From Apostichopus japonicus (Eukaryota; Echinodermata; Holothuroidea; Aspidochirotida; Stichopodidae), in contig NC_092568.1 in the NCBI RefSeq assembly GCF_037975245.1, positions 8,505,001 to 8,569,000 of the forward strand: a DNA stretch of 64,000 bases. Reading direction: 5' to 3'. A program made the position numbers and the translations under genes. The notes beneath the pieces were generated by a model. That model saw only the letters and a list, made by a program, of their open reading frames with translations, had not been told where the DNA came from and made no database searches. This document shows, in pieces, positions 52,936 through 64,000 of this stretch (position 1 is its first letter; the number at the start of each line of letters is the position of its first letter).

Positions 52936-55900
52936 AATTGAATTGATAGGTCACGAGACTATAGTCTTGACCTATTTTGGACAACTCTGTATGCCACGTG
53001 ACTGACCAAAGTGAACGTGACACGAGATTGAATATAACCAGGGCCTGTTTAACTTTTCTTTCTTTTTTTCTATCGCATTTTGAATTTGGTTTCTACAATT
53101 CGTGACGCCGGATTTATGGCGGGGCCACAGAGAGCCTTGCCCCACCCTCTATAGGTGGGGTCCCTCATATTTTTCGACATAAAATTTCGTCGACTTCTAA
53201 AGATGGGTGATATGCTTTATAGGTCTATAAACACGATAGCATCAACGCGATCTAAATATCTGCGATGGATTTACATGATATTTAATTATACTTTAAAGAA
53301 ATACCAAACGCTACCGCTATGGGTGAGAGAGGGAGAGACAGGAGGGGGGGGGGAGGGTACAATACTGCAGTTATGTCTAGCAGATAATAGTTTAATATGA
53401 TTGTGGGGTAGAGGTATGTGATATTAATTTATCTCTACGCGAAAGTTATAAGTAGGTATTTTGTTTATATAATTGTTCATTAATGTTGAAATGGCCTCCA
53501 CAAACGCATGGCGACTTGATGGTCACCTCCAGGCGGGCGACGGACCTGGGGGGAACGTGCCACCTGTGCCCCCTCCCCACACACACCAATTTTCTGATTT
53601 GCCCATCAACTCAATGTCACACGTCCCTCGAGGTTCGTGCCTCCCACCCTATCCCCTCACACTCATCTGACCACATTCAGTCCTCTGTCAGAAAAAACTT
53701 AGAATTTGAAAACAACAAAGACATTTTCTTTGTAAAATAAGATATCACTAGTTGAAACGAAGACAAGCTCCCCAAGTTTATTTAATCGAAATAAGTCAGT
53801 GAATAACTGTTCATGTAATATAGTTAATTAAATTTTCGATAATTCTGAGTATAATTCATATAATTATCCACGCATATTTTCAGTCACAATCACAAAAGGG
53901 GAGGGGTGGACCGAATGGACGGGGGGGGGGGGGGCACACAACTCTGTCGCCTTCAACGAACCCACAGCAACAGTCATCCTCGTTCGTAAAGTTTGATTAT
54001 TTTATTTGCCTACAGCTCGTCCATAAAGGTATATATCCCTCATAAAATCAGTCGGGAATGTTTGGATTCAACCTCCCCCACCCCCTCCCCAACCCACCCC
54101 CCCCCCCCACTTTCAAAAAAACCTTTGAAATTGTCTTCTGATATTTCAAGTTGAAACTTATTATTAAATTTAATGCACTGCAATGTTATGGGATATATTA
54201 ATATTTTTGGTATCTAATTTTATCCACAAAAATTTCAGCAAATTAAGCCAACGTAAAAGACCGTTTCATAACAACAATTATGACTACTCTCTACTTTCGC
54301 GGGGGGGGGGGAGAAAAAGGGGGTAAAAAAGAAGTAACCAAAACAAAAACATTCCTTGTGAGGTCTTATTGTTCCATGTATATCCAAAGGCGCCAATTTC
54401 ACGTGAGTTTGTATTCTTTTCTGATATGAATCAACCTTGAGATTGACAGGAACGTTACTTGACGTGGTTGTAATTGGTCATTTACATACTAACCAGTTGA
54501 TTAGTCTACACTCTGCCAATATCTCTCAGGGTGATCTCTTTAAGTAGCCCATTAACTGAAACCAGTATAAAACTCAGGCAGAAGTCTTGGGAATATACTT
54601 CATAGTCCTTTTTCTGGTATAACAATCTTTTGTTCATCTCTGAATGGGGTGTTTTTTTTTATAGTTATCTATTGATCCTTATAGCCGTATACGAGGTCCT
54701 TACCGAACCCACTGGGGTGTCACCGTAAATGGCCAATTAATTGGACCTCGTTCAATTGCTATTTGGAAGAGTCTCATTTGACGTCATGTTATAGCGAAGA
54801 AGAGTTGATAGCTGACGTCTCGTTAAATGAGCTGTCACTCAAAACTTGAGACTGGCAAGTGACTCTCGCATAGTGTGGTCCTTAAAACGGACAAGAAGTG
54901 GTGATTCAAAAGATACTAGATAAACTATGATAAAATGGCCACAACTTTCGTGACAAAACACTCTTTGAAACCCGATTTGAACAGTTCGGGAATAAATTGG
55001 GAGAGAGAGGGGGGGGGGTAATCGAATTTAGAAAGTCAAAACGTCTCCAGAAGAGTAATTACGTAAGGCTAGTGATGTCAATAATGTTACTTCCCTTTCA
55101 ACATGCTCTAAGTGGCGTACCCTGTTTAACATTCCTGACAGTGAATGTAGTCAGATTTTTGAGAATTGCTTTTATAGTGTTCGGGATACGAAAATATGTT
55201 ACTTCCAGTTTAGATACTTTACATTTTATTCTTGGTACAACTCAGCTACTTTTTAAGATGAAAAAGGGACAGGATTCTATATTTACATTCAGTAAATTAG
55301 AAGATGAAGATATACCCCTCACTTCTTTTGGCACTGTAATAGGGTTATAGGTTTTTGGAATCATGCTATTTCGAGTTGTTTTCCTCATAATCGAATATCT
55401 TTAAAAATGATCTCCTTTGGCATGTTGGACAAATATATGAAACAATATAAGTTTTTTCTTACTTCATGCTAAAATATTTTATTTACAAATGTAAAATACA
55501 GGAAATCAATCCCAGCCGCGAGGCTCATTTTAAAAGTGCTGTAGATTTTATCCTTAGTGTTGAGAAACACATTACATTTAAAAACCACAGTTTCCATATG
55601 TACAATAAATTAAAAAGATATTGCTAACGGTATGTATGATAGTATATAAGAAACTATCGTTAAGTATATTCGTTTATAATTCTCTATTTGCATTGCTTAT
55701 GACACTATTTCTGTTATGTTTACATGTATATATGCTTAATATCTAGACTGAAAATACACTGAAAAAAAAAACACCAGTTAGAGACTAAAGGCGAATTCTG
55801 CTCACAAATAAATATGATAACAACTAAAGATAATTTGCATATTTCTCACAGAGTGGGCAAAAAAGTGAAGTCAGAAGGGAAGAAGTTTGGAGGGTCAGAA

Positions 55901-58010
55901 CCCCAAGCAAAATACATTTGATTTTTTTGTAATAATTCCTGAAATTTGACAAGAATTAGTTAGAAACATCACTTTATTATACCAAGTTTAGGTGGTGTAA
56001 AAATGCCAATTTATTTGAGAAATATTTAGGACCATCCAATGTTAGTGAAGGTAAGTATTAAACACATGGGGTGTACATTAGCTTTCACAGATTACATGCT
56101 TGGCACCGACAGAAAAAAAAACCAGTGAAATTACGTCATTCACAAAATCTGCATGAAGGCTCCAAATTGTCTAGATTTCATCAAAAACATTTGAGTCAAT
56201 AAACAAGTATTTTTCTTGTCTCGGGGCAAAAGATTAGGGTGGACAAAGATCGCTTAATTTCTTAACATCCGATCTGAAAATTATAGATCGAACGGTAACT
56301 TTGTTTGCTAACGTGTTTTCAGTGTCCCGGTGAGAACAAGTAAATAACAAGCATGACCCTTCTTCACTGGTCGTTTGCGCAAACCCATCCAATTGTCTCG
56401 CGATTACGAGCCATTGTTGTTAAAGAATTGTTATATCTGTCAATCAAAGCCTGTTTTATTTACCATCGTCCCCCTTTTCATCTCCCTTAAGTAGCCTAAC
56501 GGTATCACTTCTTGTCGGTTTTCACCGCCAGATATGCACATATATATAGGCATAAAATTTAGTTTATATCCGAGGGGGGGGGGTGGGGAATGCTTTTCTT
56601 AATTAATTACTTATTAAAACTCTGGAAGTAAAGTATACCACCGGGGAACAGCCCAGCCACCGAGAAGAGATTTTTCTCTTCATGTGGCCAGATGCTTCTG
56701 GGGAGGGTGTTTTGCCAGGGCTGGAGCAGCCCCCGCCAGTGAGTCAGCCCCTCCCCTTCCTCTAGCTGACTCTATTGTTCTATTTATTTCATTGTTTTGA
56801 CGCTTCCACTCTGCAAAAAAATCATTGCTTGTTTACGTTACGCCTACTTTTCCCCATTTTAGTCTGCTTTAAATTTCGCTAACCTGCATGAGGTCGATCA
56901 TGCTCCCTCCCCTCCCCTCCCATACCCCTCCCCTCCCTTTCCCCGTCACACAGTCTTTATTTATTAAAAACGCATTTCCTTGACAAATATCCTCCACGAA
57001 GACGAAAATATCATAACCATGTTTATTATTTCTCGAGTGAAGATGGTGCAAACACATCGTTCAAGGATATATGAATATTCATAAATGCCCTGAGTGAAGG
57101 GAGAACTCTTTTACATTGAATGATAAAGATGTAGAGTTTTCTTTCTCTCTCTTGTATTAATTAAGGAGATATTAGTGTACTTAAACTACTCTTAAATTAA
57201 CTACTTATAATTACTTCCTCTGCTTCTTAACATGTTTAGAGCCATAAACTAAAAGTAAAAGGAAGGTCAATTTTTTTAATAATCTGTTTTTGATTTCATT
57301 TGGTCGAATTCTTTATGAAATTGTGATAATAGAAAATTTACATGTTAGGGTATGTGAGTAACTCCCATGTGACAATAGTGAACAATATTGGGATACAAAA
57401 TGCTGTGTCGAAAGCATATATTCATCCAGAAGCGATGATTGATATTAATATAGAGTACGAGTTGATTTCCGATAGTTTGAAACAAGTTTGTATATCAAAG
57501 ATAAAAGTATAGATGAAAGCTGTATTGTGAGTTGATGCATGGTGGTACTAAATTCAAGATATAACAGAATAGAATTATAATAGAATAGAATAATAATAGA
57601 ATAGAATAATAAAAGAATAACTTGTCACTCTGACCTGAAATGATAAAATTAGTAAGCAAAAACTACAAAATCGGTCTGCAAACAAATATAAGACATTAAA
57701 CAACTACATTAACACTTAGGAAAACGAAACAATTAGTGTTAATAAGTTTATACTGTTTTATGAATAATGTCGAATGAATATTAGTATGTTTCATCCAGTG
57801 TTTCATTTTTTTCAAGTAATTCACTTTTTATAGGTGATATCAAAACTGGTAGATGACCGCAACATTTGAGACATTTTCATCAGAGTATAATTCTTCATCA
57901 TTTGCACGGTATTCAAACTGAATAAGCACCATTATAGTCATGTTGTTGATAATACTGTTCAACTATTGTAATAAAATTTAATATTATTATTTTTTCATCT
58001 TTATTATTAG

Positions 58011-58088
58011 ACTATCTTCGGTCAGCTTGCGGCTTTGATAAGCAAATGATGGCTTTTTCGCGAGTTCCTGCTTGCAGGAGGATCTACA
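58011..58088 (-). repeat. Dispersed repeat, copy 2
   Basis: Reverse-orientation copy of 15216-15292, sharing GATCCTCCTGCAAGCAGGAA, CTCGCGAA and TATCAAAGCCGCAAGCTGAC. Confidence 0.75.
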
Positions 58089-58893
58089 AAAACTACATAT
58101 GGGTTATTGCAATCAAGTGGGTTCGCATTTAGGTCTATATATGCCTCAGCCTGAATCCAAACATTGAGTATCCTTGTAGATTTGAGATCATATAAGTTAG
58201 AACCTATTAACAGCTGTCAGTGTACTGTCAGCCTGCCCGTAGCCAGACTTTGGCACGGGGAGTGCGTTGGCGTTGGCGTGCCTAGTGTGCCCTCCCCCTA
58301 CCCCCCCCACCCCGCCAATTGCAAAATTCCAATATACTTGTGCTTCCCATCATTTTACTTGTAATGACTGTAAGGGGACATTACTATGGTGACAGTGGTC
58401 TCCGTACAACCGATACGGTAATCAAGCCATAAAATCATGCTGTCATAATATCACGTGATCCATTTATAAGCTCGCCGAATGGTGAGATACCGTTTTGGTT
58501 TGTTTCAACGCATAACGTATAATCGTGTAGCGATGAAGCAGCAACACTTTAACTTGCACGCGCGACACAATTAATTGTGCCCCTCCTTAAGTTATGCCCC
58601 CCCCCCCCTCAACACTCACACACGCACTCAAAACTCCAGACTACGGGCCTGACTATTGTGTATAACTTCCACTTTGTTAATTTAAGTTTTAATTTCATCT
58701 TTTGTTGAAGTCGATTTCCTCAACTCGATACAAGGAGTGGGCGAATCTATCTGCTGACCATTGAAGCAAATAAACTTGTTATTCCCATATTTGTAACTCA
58801 TTTTTCTTTTGGTAAAACACACTAGATCATTAAAATAATTTCCCCTGCGACATAATGGGGCCTTTCCGGATCAAGTATGAAAACTCGTAGCCC

Positions 58894-58944
58894 GCATGCT
58901 TGCACGGGTCAAATTTGTTTCCTATATGTTGACTGCAAGCATGC
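58894..58944. repeat. Hairpin
   Basis: 11-bp perfect arms GCATGCTTGCA/TGCAAGCATGC separated by 29 bases. Confidence 0.9.
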
Positions 58945-60583
58945 ATGTGATGTGTGAATATATACTTGTATATAGCTTAATTGCAATTATCGAAATATAT
59001 CTATACAAGTATTTTATTATCCCCGGAGAGCTTGTCACATAGAGATCAGTGGAGTTGAAAGATTTAATCATCTTTTTATCGGCCGTGATAATCACATTAT
59101 CTCAATTATGAAAGAGATATTAACTCCTGCGTAATGGATTTTTGAATTCATTTTTTTTTTTTTCGATTTAAACTCCGTGTAGTAAGAGGTAATTGGGATA
59201 GGGGTGTGATCACATATTGATGGGACTGCGGTTTAACTTGAGAGAATATAAGTGATTTCTCACTTGCGGTTGGTTCACACAAACCGGGTGGAAACATGAA
59301 TGCATGGATGATGAATAAAGTAAATACCTTAAAAGACGTGTCCACATTATGACTTGCATCGTGTATCTAAATTTATCCCAACTTGAAGTTCAATTATATC
59401 TTTCTTTGATTTACAATGAAATATACATTTCAACAACAAAAGAATACACTCACCCATAAACTCTACATTTATTTATTTATTTGTATATGTTTACATACAT
59501 TCACAGAGGGAAAAGTTAAAGAAAAATGGGAGCTTTAACCTGGTAACACCATGGTTAAAACAGAAGAAGGGACAAAATAACATTCGGTAAGATGACACAA
59601 ATCAAGATTAAAATAAATAAATAAATGAGAGTTCCTTGTAAACAAAACAATTGGCAACGAGACACACATGATACCGATATTAATGAGATTAAAGTAAGAT
59701 CATTCTTCCAAATATTGCACACACACACACGCACACACATATATACATACTAACATACAGACCATAAACTTTAACTTCATGTGTAATGTTTAAACAGACA
59801 CCAGCCATGATTTATCTTAATTCTCTACTTCCCTTTAACGCTTCAAGAAACACACAAAGTTGATACATCGGTACCGTATTAATTACAGTTTGTGTCTACC
59901 TGGTTATTCTTCCTAATTTAAACACGTTTTTTTCGCATCTACGAAGGAGATAACTCTATCAGTGATATATTAATACAAAACAGACAAATTCGTCTTAATT
60001 TTCCCAGCCACCAACTGATATGCTATTAGTTCCTTAATGCTCTCTCTCAAGAAAAAATGTATATAAAAAATCTTAGACTTTAGAAAATAAGAAACACCCA
60101 AATATAAAAAAAAAATGTACCGTCGTTTATTTCAAATCTCATTTTTTCGGTGTGTCTCATCCTTCTTTAAGACATCTTTAATTTTTCATTTCATCTTGAC
60201 ACTTTTCCTCTAATTCAATTAAAATTTGGAAAAAGTACAAAGAGCGGGAAGAGAAATCATAATTAGGGCACGTTTATCACGTCTGTTCCTGCTATAATGA
60301 GCCAATGCGAACGGCAAGCTGCATCCCGGGTTGTGAGGCTTTCTTGCTGCGGCACGATCGGGGGGAAAAACATTGCCAAAAGTTTGCTCTTAAACGAATT
60401 ATTCTTTTTTCCCTCTCTACTTTTGATTATCTTTAGTCTTAACTTACTCTATTACAAACCCTAATGGACAATCAAGGTTCTGCGCAGTGACGCTAAACAA
60501 ACTCATTAGCAAATTAAACACGTACAAATGTATATGTACACGAGTAGCTTGTTGGCGATGTTATAAACTATCATCTTTTGTAT

Positions 60584-60726
60584 GTGTGTATGTATACATA
60601 CACACACATATATATATGTTAATATATATACATATATGTATACATCTATATATGTATACATATATATGTATACATCTATATATATATATTTATATTTACA
60701 TATATATATATATATTTATAAATATA

Positions 60727-60777
<51 letters not shown>

Positions 60778-60872
60778 ATATTTACATACATAATACATAT
60801 ATATTTATAGGCCTATATATATATATAGGACTATATATATATAGGCCTATATATATATAGGCCTATATATAT
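60584..60872. repeat. TA-rich palindromic microsatellite
   Basis: Nearly pure TATA/TACATA repeats, ending in several copies of the palindrome ATAGGCCTAT (60806-60868). Open frames here are artefacts of the repeat. Confidence 0.95.
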
Positions 60873-61555
60873 TGTATGTAGGCTAGAGTTGAAGTGAAAA
60901 GTATACACAAGTGAAATGAACGAAAGTTTAAGCAGTGACATTAGACCTTTGCTGAAGAAGGTCCCAGGGTGACCCAAACATTTCAATACATATTGTAAAA
61001 AAAAAAAAGTTTCCCTACTTTGTCAAGTATGATTCCTGTCTCACTTTTATTTTTACACCTGGATCTTCCTTTTAATATATATATATATTATAGATTATAG
61101 TCGGGCAGGTACAACTGAAATCAAATAAACAATGAACAATCTTTTGATAGGGTGTTCTTTTAATTATTTGGTATAGACCCGAAATATATCTTAAAAACCT
61201 TTGGAAATAATTAATTTTCAATCTTTTTTCCCCCTCCTTTTCTTCGTAACATATTGTACTTAAAATTTCTCTTTAAGAGTTGTCGGATGTTACGACGCGT
61301 GACGTTTGGTGCGTATGTCAAATTTACCAGAGGGGAAGAAATGTTTAATTGAAGGTAAGTGTCTCTCTCACACACACACCTGTAGGTTCTATGATTGCCA
61401 GCAAATGTGCCTTCCGTCGTTATAATTAGGTTAGCGGTTTCTTTTATATGTTATGAAACATTTTATAAACACAATTGTGAGATTTTGAAAATTACACCGT
61501 CTCCGTCAGTTTGTATAACGATCTAAGCTATAACTAAATATATACAACATGGACC

Positions 61556-61710
61556 AGGGACGTAGCCAGACATTTGAATGAGGGGGGGGGTGAGGAAGAA
61601 TTTTAAAAGGGGCACTTCTCACAAAGGGAGCATTATTACACTTAACGGAGTGCCATGATGTACAAAAGAAATCAGTTTCCGCACAAAATGCCTCCCACGT
61701 TGCCGGAAAT
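61556..61710 (+). mobile_element. hAT-like left end, decayed
   Basis: CAGGGACGTAGCCAGA followed by a G-run, then GTGCCATGATGTACAAAAGA and CCTCCCACGTTGCCGGAAAT, which matches the internal box of the elements at 32508 and 33232. No right end found. Confidence 0.6.
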
Positions 61711-62974
61711 AAATAATAATAAGAGTATTGTATTATGTAGCAGACGAACGAAAGATTGAGAAGGGTAGCTTAGCTTCCTTCAACCTGAAAAGAAGGCTTA
61801 AATAATATTTCCTGCTTTTAGTTAAATTTTATTTTTCGGGCTAATCAAAGGTTTGTGGGAGCGATCGTTCCCATTGCTGACATTCAGGTATCGTTCGATC
61901 AAAGATAAATGCTCTTATATATATATAGTAGAACTGATGCATTGACTAACACACTAAATTCGTCACTTCGTCACATGATCGCTAGAGCATCATCAGATGT
62001 TTATAACTGACATGTCCTATACCCACCATATCATAACTGATTGCCTTCACCATCATGGCACGTGTACATTAAACCACCTTAGTAGTTTAGATTTTGAGCT
62101 AGAAGAGGTGAGAGTTTAACATCGTATACTTCCCAACCCATCTGCCAGCTCTCGCTGCGGAATGTAACTGTTTCACGAATGAATGTTTAACACGCCCTTA
62201 AATCACCTTCAATCCTCCTGATTTTTAGACCATCAGTAGTTGTTTTTTCATCGTTTTCAACTTTCAAAGCATGGAAAAAAACCATAATGATGATGACAGA
62301 CAAAATGCCATCCAAAAATACGTCGCTTCCTGCTGTTGGTGGTCCATTTACTACATTTTCTCGACAATGGTTAACTATTCAAGCGGATGTATAGGCCTGT
62401 ACTACACTGTACTATAATCGTGGTAGCGTACCTATGTATCGCCATACAATGAACAGTTGTTGCCCTCCAATTAAAGTGATCAATATATGTATAGTGCCCT
62501 TTCTTTCAACTATTAACCTTGAAATTCGTAACTAATTTGAGCACATTTATTTAGGCCATTGTATGTTAAATTAAATACTGTATTAACTGAAAGAAACATC
62601 ATTTAAACATGAATTATTTCCCCCCTTTCATGCACTTCCGCAGTAAATCAATGAATGTTGACTCCGCTCCACCAACCCCACCCCAACACCGCCAGGCTGA
62701 TCAACCATAACCAAATTCCAGTAAAATAAATTTAAAGCAATCCTCGTTTCTATTCATAAGACTATATATACATACGAGCCACTCAATATATACTGGAATC
62801 ATGCCTTGCATACCTTAATAAGCCTGACATATAGACCTACGTATGTTCTAATTCTTGACATCTTTTTTTTAACTATATACCTTAATTTCTCGTGACGTAA
62901 TTATATATGCCTATATATGTTGGTATTGTACTCACTGCTTAACATCAAGGGTAATTGAATCCTAAATGAGTTAA

Positions 62975-63065
62975 TAAATAAATTTTATTATGTAATAGCG
63001 CCTTTGATCATGCTTTGTGGAATTGTTGCGCTCTATAAAATACATTATATTATATTTTTTAATAT
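62975..63065 (+). mobile_element. LINE 3' tail remnant
   Basis: TGTAATAGCGCC and GTTGCGCTCTATAAAATACA followed by AT-rich sequence resemble the GCGCTATATAAA tails of the LINE fragments at 5045 and 7405, here on the plus strand. No coding part remains. Confidence 0.45.
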
Positions 63066-64000
63066 ATAATCGACCCGTAAAGTTTTCCAATTATGGAATA
63101 ATTTTTTTGTCTAAGTAACCTAGATCAGAGTTATTATAAATGGTTTTGTGCATTGACGATGTTGATTGCAATTCCTTGTCGCATAAAAGTAATTGGCTAC
63201 AGGATAAAACTTAAATAGAGAGGTTGTCATCGTCCATACAGGTCCGTACTGATATAGTTGATTAACATTCAATTTAACCCCAAAAATGGTTTAATATTCG
63301 AATCATCGGACTTTCTATTATTGGTTATAGGGAATTCCCCTTCATGCACCCCCCCCCCCCTTTTTCAGTTTAATCCCGCTTTTACCAAAGGTTTCCAGTG
63401 AAAAGAGAACTTTGTGTACTTGCCACACTATGGTTACACTAATACCATAAACTCGTCCATATTACAAAGATATTGGCCTACATATAAAAGATAATATCTA
63501 CATACTTTCTTTATTTCATTGATATAAAACAATAGAATTGAAGCTATAATTTCAAATTTATGCAAATGAAAGTAAGAATACATTACATTAAATTTGTGCA
63601 CACAAAATCATATGTATTGAGAATTTATCATCTTCTTTATAAGTCACTCGTTATATAGAATGTTTAAATAAACAACAGTATCCCCTAACAGATATAATAA
63701 CTCACGTCAACAGACTTTCTGCAAGTTAGGTTTGTGGGATTTCCCCATCCTTAGTCCTGCATTGTACTAAACGATTAATAACTCGCTACTTAACGATTAT
63801 AATGGTTTTGGCTCCAAATTTTAGCAGGTTAACCGCCCCCCCCCCCGCCCCCAAATAGACTCTGTTGGAGTCTGTGTTTTCAAGGTATTTGATAACGTTA
63901 GTATAGACAGTTAATATAACGCAGCGTTAATATAGACAGTTAAATAACTCAGTTTGGATACCTACTCTTATAGTGCGTGCATGGGAGTAACTTGAAATGC

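Larger units (their letters stand above)
52935..60580. other. Intergenic sequence, no gene recognised
   Basis: AT-rich, with homopolymer C or G runs (53345, 53922, 54302, 56572, 58278, 58596), an AATAG-rich microsatellite near 57567-57620, the second copy of a dispersed repeat (58011) and a short hairpin (58894). The longest open frame (54997-55350, 117 codons) resembles nothing I know. Confidence 0.5.
60873..64000. other. Intergenic sequence to the window end
   Basis: No gene recognised. Contains hammerhead-like motifs (60952, 61980), a decayed hAT-like left end (61556), a LINE tail (about 62975-63065) and C-runs (63349, 63837). Confidence 0.5.

Noticed and set aside
54997..55350. 117-codon open frame on the plus strand, the longest in the 3' region
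   Set aside because: No recognisable domain, starts in a G-run, no splice or promoter context. Probably chance or a decayed repeat.
59148..59345. 65-codon minus-strand frame with a signal-peptide-like start (hydrophobic FTLFIIHAFMF, GLC)
   Set aside because: The C-terminal lysines come from a T-run, there is a donor-like GGTATT near the start, and nothing else supports a gene.
60487..60860. Two overlapping frames of 84 and 92 codons
   Set aside because: Translation of TA/TACATA repeats only.

Overview
This window is animal nuclear DNA. It is AT-rich and intron-rich, has GT-AG splice junctions throughout, and is crowded with decayed transposable elements. The gene families, the CR1/L2-like LINE tails and the many hAT-like miniature elements fit an invertebrate deuterostome such as an echinoderm (perhaps a sea cucumber). 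That placement is inference. No bacterial-type operon, rRNA, intact tRNA gene or CRISPR array is visible.

Three genes can be read exon by exon. (1) Minus strand, 11292 down to 417: an ABCD4-type peroxisomal/lysosomal ABC half-transporter. Twelve coding exons are visible; the short exon with the start codon was not found. (2) Minus strand, 18314 down to 15569: a complete three-exon B9D2 gene (174 aa), a ciliary transition-zone B9-domain protein. (3) Plus strand, 21302 to 48264: a complete fourteen-exon TDP1 gene (612 aa), tyrosyl-DNA phosphodiesterase 1. All splice phases in these models agree and the open frames run through. B9D2 and TDP1 lie head to head about 3 kb apart; the gap holds a probable solo LTR. 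From about 48.6 kb to the end (15 kb) I recognise no gene, only repeats and low-complexity DNA.

The most notable protein feature is in TDP1. Its N-terminal region, which differs from the human one, carries a PBZ-type zinc finger (C-x5-C-x6-H-x5-H, residues 103-122). PBZ fingers bind poly(ADP-ribose). In vertebrates TDP1 reaches damaged DNA through PARP1, so here a PAR reader appears to be built into the enzyme. Both HKD half-sites are intact. A tandem duplication upstream of TDP1 exon 5 also copied the 3' splice site and the first 20 bases of the exon, which makes a decoy acceptor 150 bp upstream.

The introns record layered transposition: two hAT-like elements nested in the last TDP1 intron (the inner with a near-perfect 8-bp target duplication), a 378-bp hAT-like MITE with a perfect 8-bp duplication in intron 6, an inverted pair of TTAA-flanked MITEs in introns 1 and 5, LINE 3' ends in ABCD4 introns, and four short motifs that resemble decayed hammerhead-ribozyme cores. 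Several tandem duplications, hairpins and an array of TCAAGGTCA nuclear-receptor half-sites are also listed.
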